Assembly: GCA_031363055.1 (NCBI GenBank)
Contig: JANLTP010000022.1
Coordinates: forward strand, 1 to 5,926
Direction: 5' to 3'
From: JANLTP01 sp031363055
Lineage (GTDB): Bacteria; Pseudomonadota; Gammaproteobacteria; Burkholderiales; Burkholderiaceae_E
DNA length: 5,926 nt
Below the pieces are notes generated by a model. That model saw only the letters and a program-made list of their open reading frames with translations. It did no database searches and had not been told where the DNA came from. Position numbers and translations under genes: made by a program. Each line of letters opens with the position of its first letter. The first letter of the stretch is position 1. This document shows, one piece after another, positions 1 through 5,369 of this stretch.

Positions 1-622
1 GATGCAGATCACCGATAATCCCAATGCTCGGGCCCTGCGCTGAACCGCTCCACTTGACGCCGATATTGCGCAGTGCCTCGCGTTTGACTTCAACCATCCG
101 GACATCCATGTTGATCATTCGTTCGATCGCAACTTTCGAGCTCAGATCGACCACTTGTGGATAACGCTTGGCCAACTCCGAGAGCCGGCGGGACTGCTCT
201 TCGGATAGACCGCTGCCCTCGACGATGACCTTGTCGGCGACAACGCGCGACACCAGTCCAGCCGACGATCCGAGGAATCCCTGAATTTCTGAGAGCGCAC
301 GCTGGCCCTCGCCGTTGTGAACATTGACCAGCCATTGCCGTTCCTGGCCCGCCTTGTTCCAAAGATGCAAACTGCTTTGGCCTGGCGCCTCCGGAATAAT
401 CAGAACTTGTTTGCTCTCCAGTGCTGTCGCTTGGATGATTCGGCCGTTGCCGACGACAATTCGGCGCACCGTCGGCTCATTGAGCAGGTGCGCCTGCCCA
501 ACGGCCAGATTGAGCACCTGGGTTTGCGCTGCAACGTGACCAGCCGCCATGAATCCATAGAAGATTGCCGTCATCACGGCCAGCAAGCACCGGCCTGGTC
601 TGAGCTCATTTGGCCAATACAT
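1..622 (-). CDS. cpaC: Flp pilus secretin CpaC/RcpA, N-terminal part (partial, cut by left edge)
   Basis: This gene encodes the outer-membrane secretin through which the Flp pilus leaves the cell; 207 complete codons are visible. Residues 1-32 form a signal peptide with a hydrophobic core around 13-28 and a likely cut after Val-Ala-Ala. Residues about 36-102 match the pilus-secretin N-terminal domain, with the stretch VRRIVVGNGRIIQATAL. Residues about 105-163 look like the BON-like domain that follows in CpaC/RcpA. At 171-192 begins NMDVRMVEVKREALRNIGVK, the usual entry to the secretin domain. The ring-forming beta domain lies outside the window. The start overlaps the cpaB stop by 17 bp, so the two are probably translationally coupled. 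A run of six G (plus-strand 627-632) lies 4 nt upstream as a crude Shine-Dalgarno. Family assignment is firm; the exact start is fairly firm because it gives a complete signal peptide. Confidence 0.9.
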   Translation of the reverse strand, partial: MYWPNELRPGRCLLAVMTAIFYGFMAAGHVAAQTQVLNLAVGQAHLLNEPTVRRIVVGNGRIIQATALESKQVLIIPEAPGQSSLHLWNKAGQERQWLVNVHNGEGQRALSEIQGFLGSSAGLVSRVVADKVIVEGSGLSEEQSRRLSELAKRYPQVVDLSSKVAIERMINMDVRMVEVKREALRNIGVKWSGSAQGPSIGIIGDLH

Positions 623-1472
623 GTTGCCCCCCGGTTTGAAGGGTCAGTGAACCTCGGCCACCGACAATGATTTCCGGGCCGGCCCTGGGTAGACTCGCCG
701 CGACCGGTGTCGACCATTGCAGAAGACGCGCCAAATCCATCGACTTCGATTCGGTGGGCGCTTGATCATCGCGGGGGCGCAGCAAGGCTGTGATGCGACC
801 ACTGCGTTGCGCCACAATTAATCGTTGCGCCTGCTCGGGACTGACCTCGACGGTCATGCTTGAAAAACTTCGGCCGCCGGCCTCCGTGCCTTGCATGCGA
901 GCCTGTCTGCCGGTTGCCAACACCAGAATATTGTCGAGTAGCGGTGTCGTAATTTCCTGAGCTGTATTCAGCGCGCCGAGTAACGACGGCTTGACCGACA
1001 GTTGCAGATCGATCCGATCACCCGGTTGCAGCATGCCTGCAAATGAATTGATCTCATCGACGGCAATGCTCAACGCTCGCACGCCGGGACGCAACTGGCT
1101 CGAGAAGATGGCCGATTCGCGTTGCTCGACCATCGATTCCAACAAGGGATCACCAGCCTTCAGTCCGATGGCTAATTTGCGTCCCGCCAATGAATCGAAA
1201 CGATCGGCCGCGATCGCCTGCGCCGGCAAATACTCACGTGGAATCCGACGCAAGGCGACTGTGCGCTCATGCACAGAATCGCCCGCCAACAAGTCGCTCT
1301 TCGCTACCAGCACTTCCATCCATTCCTGCTTGGGATTCAGTTTGCGCGTTTCAAGGGCGAGTTGTTCGGCAATGTGCTCACGCATGCCGTGCACCGCCAG
1401 ACAGCCAGCCACCACGGCGCTGACAATGATCAAGGGCGTTTGCAAACGCCGCAGCTTGATGGGTAACTTCAT
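606..1472 (-). CDS. cpaB: Flp pilus assembly protein CpaB/RcpC
   Basis: CpaB/RcpC is a periplasmic, inner-membrane-anchored protein that works with the secretin in Flp pilus assembly. The 288-residue length is normal for the family. One membrane segment lies at about 12-28 after a basic N-terminus. Residues 52-115 form a SAF domain, with VLVAKSDLLAG near the start and the conserved block LAGRKLAIGLKAGDPLL at 95-111. Residues 125-235 match the RcpC domain: LRPGVRALSIAVDEINSFAG, then LQPGDRIDLQL, and later MTVEVSPEQAQRLIVAQRSG. The C-terminal 50 residues are less conserved and end in a short beta-rich GGRGSLTLQTGG tail. The start codon overlaps the stop of the small pilin gene upstream (ATGA, 4 bp), and its own stop overlaps the secretin start. 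The upstream Shine-Dalgarno is weak (GGGA), consistent with coupled translation. Confidence 0.93.
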   Translation of the reverse strand: MKLPIKLRRLQTPLIIVSAVVAGCLAVHGMREHIAEQLALETRKLNPKQEWMEVLVAKSDLLAGDSVHERTVALRRIPREYLPAQAIAADRFDSLAGRKLAIGLKAGDPLLESMVEQRESAIFSSQLRPGVRALSIAVDEINSFAGMLQPGDRIDLQLSVKPSLLGALNTAQEITTPLLDNILVLATGRQARMQGTEAGGRSFSSMTVEVSPEQAQRLIVAQRSGRITALLRPRDDQAPTESKSMDLARLLQWSTPVAASLPRAGPEIIVGGRGSLTLQTGGQHVLAK

Positions 1473-1672
1473 GGCTGTCCCAATTGCGCGGAGAACTGCT
1501 GATAGCGACCGTGCAGCGCACCGACGACCGAAGCCCAGGGATCATCGAACAGCAAGCTCAGTGAACCGAGCATCAGCACCAGGCAGATGATGTATTCAAG
1601 CGACGACTGACCTCGACAGCCATTACGACAGCGATTGCGATAACCACTAAGAAAACGGGCAGGATTGAACAT
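1469..1672 (-). CDS. Small Flp-like type IVb pilin or minor pseudopilin (67 aa)
   Basis: This is a very short protein with the layout of a type IVb prepilin. Residues 1-21 form a basic, Arg-rich leader ending in CRG. It is followed by G21^QSSLEY, so the predicted prepilin-peptidase cut leaves Gln at +1, Glu at +5 and Tyr at +6, exactly as in the Flp pilin at the head of this operon. A hydrophobic segment follows at about 27-43, then only about 25 residues of tail, giving a mature protein of 46 residues. The start is supported by AAAGG (plus-strand 1679-1683) placed 6 nt upstream. The gene lies 3 nt after the unknown secreted protein and overlaps cpaB by 4 bp. Known: Tad systems carry minor pilins and pseudopilins processed by TadV/CpaA. 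Inferred: this is a minor pilin or priming subunit. Two leader cysteines (15, 19) are unusual. It could instead be a degenerate TadF/TadE-type pseudopilin. Confidence 0.75.
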   Translation of the reverse strand: MFNPARFLSGYRNRCRNGCRGQSSLEYIICLVLMLGSLSLLFDDPWASVVGALHGRYQQFSAQLGQP

Positions 1673-1675
1673 GAT

Positions 1676-2470
1676 TTACCTTTGCGCAAGGGAATGGGGA
1701 GGAGTCGAGTGTCGCGCGGCGCTGGCTTGAATCAGCAGCAATGCTTCGTTACCCTGACCATGAACACCAACGCTGATTTGCAGGCGCTCTTTCTGAAAGT
1801 GCAGCAGTTGGCGCGATTCGGCTTGAATGACGGGCACGGCCGGGCGTGCGAAACCGTTTCGTTGGAAGTGATCAACAACGCTGCGCGCCGCGCTTGCGGA
1901 CGGCTTCGAGATCCGCGCCAGAATCATGAAGTGTTCAATTTCGCCATCACGGCTGATGACGGTTCGAAGCGGCCGCGCTTCGGCCGGTATCAGACTCGCA
2001 ATCAAAGCACTCGAGTCAGATCGCACCGGCACGCGCGCTGTCGTTTCTGGCACGGTCTTTGAGACGATCAGAAGGCCAGCAGACATCGCAGCATCCTCAG
2101 GTGAAGTGTTTGCGCGCAGCTTTAAGGTCACCAGTCCCGATTGACGCCAGCCACTGACAAACAGTTGGCCGCCTGATTGCTGTATGCGCACAGGTAACGA
2201 CCAACCAGCGGCTTGAGCACGTTGATTGGTCTGCACAAAGTGTGCGGTAATCGCGTTGATCGAGCCATCGATTCGAATCGCAAAGACCTCAAACCGAAGA
2301 TGATCGATACGCATTTCCGAAGCGATCGGAACGACTCGAACGGTGAACGGGAGTCCGGCGAGCAGTGAGTCGTTCTGTTGCGCCGACACCGGGCCCATCA
2401 ACATCAACAAAACCAGCAGCGACTGATAGGCTGACCAGAAATATCCGCCGAGCGATATTTTTTTGTTCAT
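1676..2470 (-). CDS. Secreted protein of unknown function within the Tad operon
   Basis: I do not recognise a family for this 264-residue protein. Residues 1-30 form a clear Sec signal peptide: Lys-Lys near the N-terminus, a hydrophobic core at about 17-26 and a cut after VSA at 30. There is no cysteine anywhere, so it is neither a lipoprotein nor disulfide-bonded; a soluble periplasmic protein is the likeliest state. The remainder alternates beta-like and amphipathic segments. Its two halves (about 60-140 and 170-250) look alike, with AAGWSLPVRIQQSGGQLFV in the first resembling NGFARPAVPVIQAESRQLLHF in the second. The start overlaps the tadE stop (ATGA), and the stop is 3 nt before the small pilin gene, so it is co-translated with pilus genes. 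This position suggests an assembly or stability factor, possibly filling the slot of a lineage-specific Tad periplasmic protein; that role is inference only. An A7 run occurs at codons 2-5. Confidence 0.8.
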   Translation of the reverse strand: MNKKISLGGYFWSAYQSLLVLLMLMGPVSAQQNDSLLAGLPFTVRVVPIASEMRIDHLRFEVFAIRIDGSINAITAHFVQTNQRAQAAGWSLPVRIQQSGGQLFVSGWRQSGLVTLKLRANTSPEDAAMSAGLLIVSKTVPETTARVPVRSDSSALIASLIPAEARPLRTVISRDGEIEHFMILARISKPSASAARSVVDHFQRNGFARPAVPVIQAESRQLLHFQKERLQISVGVHGQGNEALLLIQASAARHSTPPHSLAQR

Positions 2471-3327
2471 GGCTGCTGGCCCGTTCGATCGTTCGGCAGC
2501 ACCTCGACATCGAGTGCCCGATAGCGGAACAGATCTGCGTCGGGTTCAATTCCGCGCCGGCCGGCCAGGCTCAACCAGGCGCGAATCGCCGTGTAGTTCT
2601 GCTCATCGCTGCGCTGCTCGAGCGCTGTCGGGTCTTGCGCCCGAGAAACGCGCCACTCGACGCTGTCGGGGTCGCTGCCGGTCGACCCGCTCGCGTTCCA
2701 GGAGTCCACCAGTATCGCGGAGCGCGCCGACAGCAGCAGGCGTGGCCAGACCAGGCCGGTTCGCGCGGCCGCACTGCCCGATTGGCCAACGGCGTTTACT
2801 TCGGCATCGACAGAAAATCGCAGCAAGCCCGAGCGCATTGCCAACCCAAATCGCTCGGGTCCCGCCGCCTCCAACGTGTTGGCAGCGATCGAACGAGCTC
2901 CGGCGCCCGATAATGCGACCGCAGCGCCGGCGTCAAAGCTGTCTTCAATCAAATTTGCGCGCAGACTCTGGGCCGAAGTAAGTAGCGAGCGATTATTGGA
3001 ATCTACCCAGAGTGGATTTCGAACTGCGGCGCCGCCCGCCCCTGGCGCCACCGCGGGTGCACCAGGAGAAGTTTGAATTGGAGTACCCGGAGCGGTGAAT
3101 TGCTGCGCCCACAAGCGAGCGGAATCGGCCTCGGCATTCGGATTCGATTGGCAGTCCGACGCGCGAACGGTGCACTCGAACGCCAGCCAGCGCGACGCAT
3201 TGATCACCGAGTCCTGAATGCTCAGATACTTACCGAATTGCAGCAGCGCCCAAAGCAGCGGTACCAGCACGATGCTGGCGACCAGCAGTTCGATGAGTGC
3301 CTGACCGCGCAACCGATGTTTGGCCAT
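2467..3327 (-). CDS. tadE: TadE-like pseudopilin
   Basis: This encodes a 286-residue TadE-family pseudopilin, a processed inner-membrane protein needed for Flp pilus biogenesis. Residues 1-8 are a basic leader (Lys3, His4, Arg5, Arg7) ending in RG. The predicted prepilin-peptidase site is G8^QALIEL with Glu at +5. A hydrophobic helix spans about 12-30, and the following block FGKYLSIQDSVINASRWLAF is typical of TadE N-termini. Cys52 and Cys59 form a close pair. Residues 79-103 are rich in Pro, Ala, Gly and Thr, an apparent flexible linker before a C-terminal domain of about 180 residues; classical TadE proteins are noticeably shorter. I chose the ATG at 3327, one base after the upstream stop, because it gives the short leader expected for this class. 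An in-frame ATG at 3339 adds four residues. The open frame runs back to 3525, but that extension has no leader character. The stop overlaps the next start by 4 bp. Confidence 0.85.
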   Translation of the reverse strand: MAKHRLRGQALIELLVASIVLVPLLWALLQFGKYLSIQDSVINASRWLAFECTVRASDCQSNPNAEADSARLWAQQFTAPGTPIQTSPGAPAVAPGAGGAAVRNPLWVDSNNRSLLTSAQSLRANLIEDSFDAGAAVALSGAGARSIAANTLEAAGPERFGLAMRSGLLRFSVDAEVNAVGQSGSAAARTGLVWPRLLLSARSAILVDSWNASGSTGSDPDSVEWRVSRAQDPTALEQRSDEQNYTAIRAWLSLAGRRGIEPDADLFRYRALDVEVLPNDRTGQQP

Positions 3328-3328
3328 T

Positions 3329-4714
3329 TCAGTTCGCATAACTGGACGCCAGTTCGCGCTGTTCGGCACTGGGCGCCTGTAAACGCGCCTGCCAGTACGG
3401 ATTAAAGAGACTGGCCAATTCGATCTGCTCAATGGCAACACCGGAGGCATCAAACGACGGCGGCCGCCTGAAATAGGTGCTGGCCGCCGCCAGCGCCCAT
3501 AGTCGTTGATTGGGCAGTTCAGCATTCAAGTGCAGTCGCCCTTGAAAGAGACTGGCCAAGCGGCTGCTATTCAAGTGACGTTCGTCCTTGCGCGCCAGCA
3601 CGGCGACCGGCGCGCTCACCGGCAAAGCCGACGAGCGAAATCGTTCACTGATTTCGCGCACGGCGGCAATACCGTCGTAGCCTTCGAGCAGTGCATTGTG
3701 GCGTTCGGACATTTCCGCGAGCGCTCGCTGGCGAGCATTCGGGTTGACGCGCAACAGCGAGTCGGAATCGCCCTGGCGCGAAAAATCGGCTGGGTGTCCC
3801 GATTGCAATTCGCCCCACCCCAACGCGCGTCGCTCGGTGCCCGTACACAAGACGTTGCTAGAGGGCGATTGGTGGGGATCAACGAGCGAGTGAACTGAGC
3901 CCAGATCGAACGCCTGCCATGACTGAAGATCATCCGCCAGCCGAGTACTGCCGCGCTTGCGGTAGGTGTGCGGTGCAGCGGCAGCGTTTGAGCAAGGATC
4001 AGGCAAGGTGACCGAAAGATCAACGCCACGAGGACCGCGAACAAATGCATCGAGCGAGCGCAGCACCAGGTCGGCCAGACGTTGGCGATCGGCCGTATTC
4101 GTATAACGCCGACTCAGGGATTCGAAATAACCCTGGTCGGGTAATGCAAAGGCGAACTGGCGTGAATCGCTGGCGCGAACAACCTCGTTGGCCACCGCAC
4201 CCAACCCGAATACGCCCGCCGAGTGCTGTAGCAACTCCTGGTTCGCGCTCAACAGACTCTTGTAGCCGGTTTGAGGCGCCGCCCGAAGCCAGAGATCGAG
4301 CGCGGCAGCTTGTTCAGTTGTTTCGCGCGCCGCCTTTACGGCCAGTGCAATATCGGCGCGCCCGATGTCACCGATCTCGCCGGTTGCACCGCTCAGCTTG
4401 CCGGCTTCTTCGCTCAGATGCTCGAAATAACGTGCCCAGGAGACGAGCGTCAAAACCTGAGCGACGGCCACCTCCTGGGCAATGATGGCGCGATTCGAGT
4501 ACGCCTGAAAGTTCATCACTCGAGCGCGCCAGGCGGCGGCGCTGTAGGCGGCGCTGTCAGCGGCGTTGACGAGCCGTCGCTTCTCGGCAACCAACTGTCC
4601 ACTGGCCACCATAAAGACCAGGCCCAATGAGGCCAGCAACAGCAGCGCCAGCGCCAGCCATAAAACCTGGCCGGATTGACGGGCTCGGTTTGCCAATGAA
4701 CGAAACATGGCCAT
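3329..4714 (-). CDS. tadG: TadG-like Flp pilus assembly protein (Tad/TadE-G N-terminal domain)
   Basis: This 461-residue protein has the architecture of TadG-like pilus assembly proteins, which are anchored in the inner membrane by one N-terminal helix and reach into the periplasm. A basic start (Arg5, Arg10, Arg12) precedes the membrane segment at about 17-38. The diagnostic block at 46-62, RRLVNAADSAAYSAAAW, corresponds to the Tad-domain LQNAADAAALAAA pattern. It continues into the conserved-looking RARVMNFQAYSNRAIIAQE. The rest is a long, mostly helical region without motifs I can assign; near the end is LFNPYWQARL. The leader contains SG15^QVLWL, like the pilins, but position +5 is Leu rather than Glu, so peptidase processing is unlikely. 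Start choice: GAGG (plus-strand 4718-4721) lies only 3 nt from the ATG at 4714 but 9 nt from the in-frame ATG at 4708, so a start at residue 3 is plausible. The gene begins 5 nt after flp and ends 1 nt before tadE. Confidence 0.87.
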   Translation of the reverse strand: MAMFRSLANRARQSGQVLWLALALLLLASLGLVFMVASGQLVAEKRRLVNAADSAAYSAAAWRARVMNFQAYSNRAIIAQEVAVAQVLTLVSWARYFEHLSEEAGKLSGATGEIGDIGRADIALAVKAARETTEQAAALDLWLRAAPQTGYKSLLSANQELLQHSAGVFGLGAVANEVVRASDSRQFAFALPDQGYFESLSRRYTNTADRQRLADLVLRSLDAFVRGPRGVDLSVTLPDPCSNAAAAPHTYRKRGSTRLADDLQSWQAFDLGSVHSLVDPHQSPSSNVLCTGTERRALGWGELQSGHPADFSRQGDSDSLLRVNPNARQRALAEMSERHNALLEGYDGIAAVREISERFRSSALPVSAPVAVLARKDERHLNSSRLASLFQGRLHLNAELPNQRLWALAAASTYFRRPPSFDASGVAIEQIELASLFNPYWQARLQAPSAEQRELASSYAN

Positions 4715-4719
4715 GTGCC

Positions 4720-4980
4720 TCAGGGACGGTTCTGCGCGTTGTAGGTGTCGAGGCCCTTGCGCTGGGCGGCGTTACCCTGGGCATTGGTGGCACTACCTTG
4801 TGCGCTGTTGATGGCCGCACCGGCATCTTGACCGGACAACTCTAGCGCCAGCCCGGCAGTTTGGCTGCGCAGGGTCTGGCCCAGCAAGGTGTATACGCCG
4901 ATGGCAGCGACCGCCAGCAGAGCGACGATGATGATGTACTCGGTCATACCTTGACCTCGTACTCGGGATTTTTTTTGCAT
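4720..4980 (-). CDS. flp: Flp-type (type IVb) major pilin
   Basis: This encodes the pilus subunit. The 86-residue precursor starts with a short basic leader (Lys3, Lys4, Arg6, Arg8) ending at G9. The peptidase site is G9^QGMTEY, with Glu at +5 and Tyr at +6, the Flp hallmark. The hydrophobic helix YIIIVALLAVAAIGVYTLLG follows at 15-34 and forms the filament core and membrane anchor. Residues 51-86 make a hydrophilic tail rich in Ala, Gln, Asn and Gly, longer than in the smallest Flp pilins. This tail would be the exposed part of the filament. GGAG (plus-strand 4987-4990) sits 6 nt upstream of the ATG, the best ribosome site in the operon and fitting for a highly expressed subunit. An A8 run covers codons 2-4. 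As the first gene after the divergent intergenic region, it is presumably closest to the operon promoter. Confidence 0.94.
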   Translation of the reverse strand: MQKKSRVRGQGMTEYIIIVALLAVAAIGVYTLLGQTLRSQTAGLALELSGQDAGAAINSAQGSATNAQGNAAQRKGLDTYNAQNRP

Positions 4981-4986
4981 GGACAG

Positions 4987-4990
4987 CTCC
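4987..4990 (-). promoter_or_regulatory. Ribosome-binding site of flp
   Basis: The minus strand reads GGAG followed by six bases and the flp ATG at 4980. This is the best-spaced Shine-Dalgarno among the minus-strand genes and fixes the pilin start. Confidence 0.7.
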
Positions 4991-4991
4991 G

Positions 4992-5010
4992 GTTGGTTGA
5001 TGTTGGTTGA
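4992..5010. repeat. Short tandem direct repeat in the flp leader
   Basis: The 9-mer GTTGGTTGA occurs at 4992-5000 and again at 5002-5010, a period of 10 bp. On the transcript of flp this reads as two TCAACCAAC units directly upstream of the Shine-Dalgarno. It would be an unstructured, purine-poor leader; a role in translation or as a protein-binding site is speculation. Confidence 0.5.
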
Positions 5011-5088
5011 GTGCTTAATCGACGGCTTGGGTGCCAGCGATGGAGGTCATTTTCAACACAAGGGCGCGGCAAAACAATTCGTCTTGAC

Positions 5089-5182
5089 GGACTAAACAGG
5101 CGGGTCTAAACCGACCAGGCCTGAACGTGTAGGTCAAATCAGTAGTGACTACTCAGGTGGGCCTAAGCGCGCAGGACTAACC
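5089..5182. repeat. Paired 9-bp repeat array, GGNCTAANC x4 (candidate operator)
   Basis: Four copies fit GGNCTAANC: GGACTAAAC at 5089-5097, GGTCTAAAC at 5103-5111, GGCCTAAGC at 5160-5168 and GGACTAACC at 5174-5182. Within each pair the starts are exactly 14 bp apart, and the second pair is offset from the first by exactly 71 bp. Seven of nine positions are fixed, and all copies face the same way. CTAA is otherwise rare in this GC-rich window, and I saw no further copy. The array lies about 110-200 bp upstream of flp and 190-280 bp upstream of the channel gene. Regular spacing suggests repeated half-sites for a transcription factor; the factor is unknown. Confidence 0.55.
5141..5153. repeat. 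13-bp palindrome AGTAGT-G-ACTACT
   Basis: Six-base arms match perfectly around a single central G. The one-base centre rules out an RNA hairpin with these arms fully paired, so a DNA site for a dimeric protein is more likely. It lies between the two pairs of GGNCTAANC motifs. Function is unproven. Confidence 0.45.
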
Positions 5183-5287
5183 GCACTATTAAGCGAGCGC
5201 GCCCCAAAGCCGCGCAAGTTCACAGCCATAAGCACCACCAACAGGCAGCGACGCACCTTTATGGGCAAAACAACCGCTGATGTTCTC

Positions 5288-5304
5288 TGGTGCATGGCGC
5301 ACCA
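5288..5304. repeat. Inverted repeat TGGTGC-N5-GCACCA
   Basis: Six-base arms at 5288-5293 and 5299-5304 match perfectly around ATGGC. The site is 66 bp before the channel gene start. It could be an operator or a small hairpin in the transcript leader. There is no T-run on either side, so it is not an intrinsic terminator. Confidence 0.4.
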
Positions 5305-5369
5305 TACCGAGGCACAGAAATTGCTTGGTACTGCGGTTCACTCAATGTTGAAACCCCGGGATCACATAT

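Larger units (their letters stand above)
4981..5369. other. Divergent intergenic region between flp and the formate/nitrite channel gene
   Basis: This 389-bp stretch has no convincing gene on either strand. It must hold the promoters of both the minus-strand pilus operon and the plus-strand channel gene. Visible structure, from left to right, is: a direct repeat in the flp leader (4992-5010); four GGNCTAANC motifs in two pairs (5089-5182); a 13-bp palindrome between the pairs (5141-5153); and an inverted repeat (5288-5304) nearer the channel gene. No strong sigma-70 or sigma-54 promoter match could be chosen by eye. Confidence 0.7.

Noticed and set aside
991..1590. Long plus-strand frame opposite cpaB
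   Set aside because: It is antisense to a clearly conserved CpaB sequence and has a composition typical of a complementary-strand frame in GC-rich DNA, with no domain features.
2365..2981. Plus-strand frames opposite tadE and the unknown gene
   Set aside because: Arg- and Ala-rich, without motifs, and antisense to well-supported coding sequence.
2467..3525. TadE reading frame extended to an ATG at 3525, giving 352 residues
   Set aside because: The extra 66 residues lie wholly inside the tadG coding region, are rich in Arg and Pro, and would bury the prepilin leader and its G^QALIE site. The start at 3327 gives a normal short leader.
5028..5041. TGGCAC on the minus strand as a possible sigma-54 -24 element
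   Set aside because: The GG is not followed by GC at the required 10-base spacing (GT is present), so the -12 element is missing.
5049..5077. Possible sigma-70 promoter for flp on the minus strand, TTGTTT with 17-bp spacer and GAAAAT
   Set aside because: Only 3 of 6 and 4 of 6 consensus matches. Such matches are expected by chance in 390 bp, so I did not list it as a feature.
5103..5116. GGTC-N6-GACC as a possible terminator hairpin
   Set aside because: Four-base stem, no following T-run on either strand, and it lies upstream of both divergent genes, where no terminator is needed.
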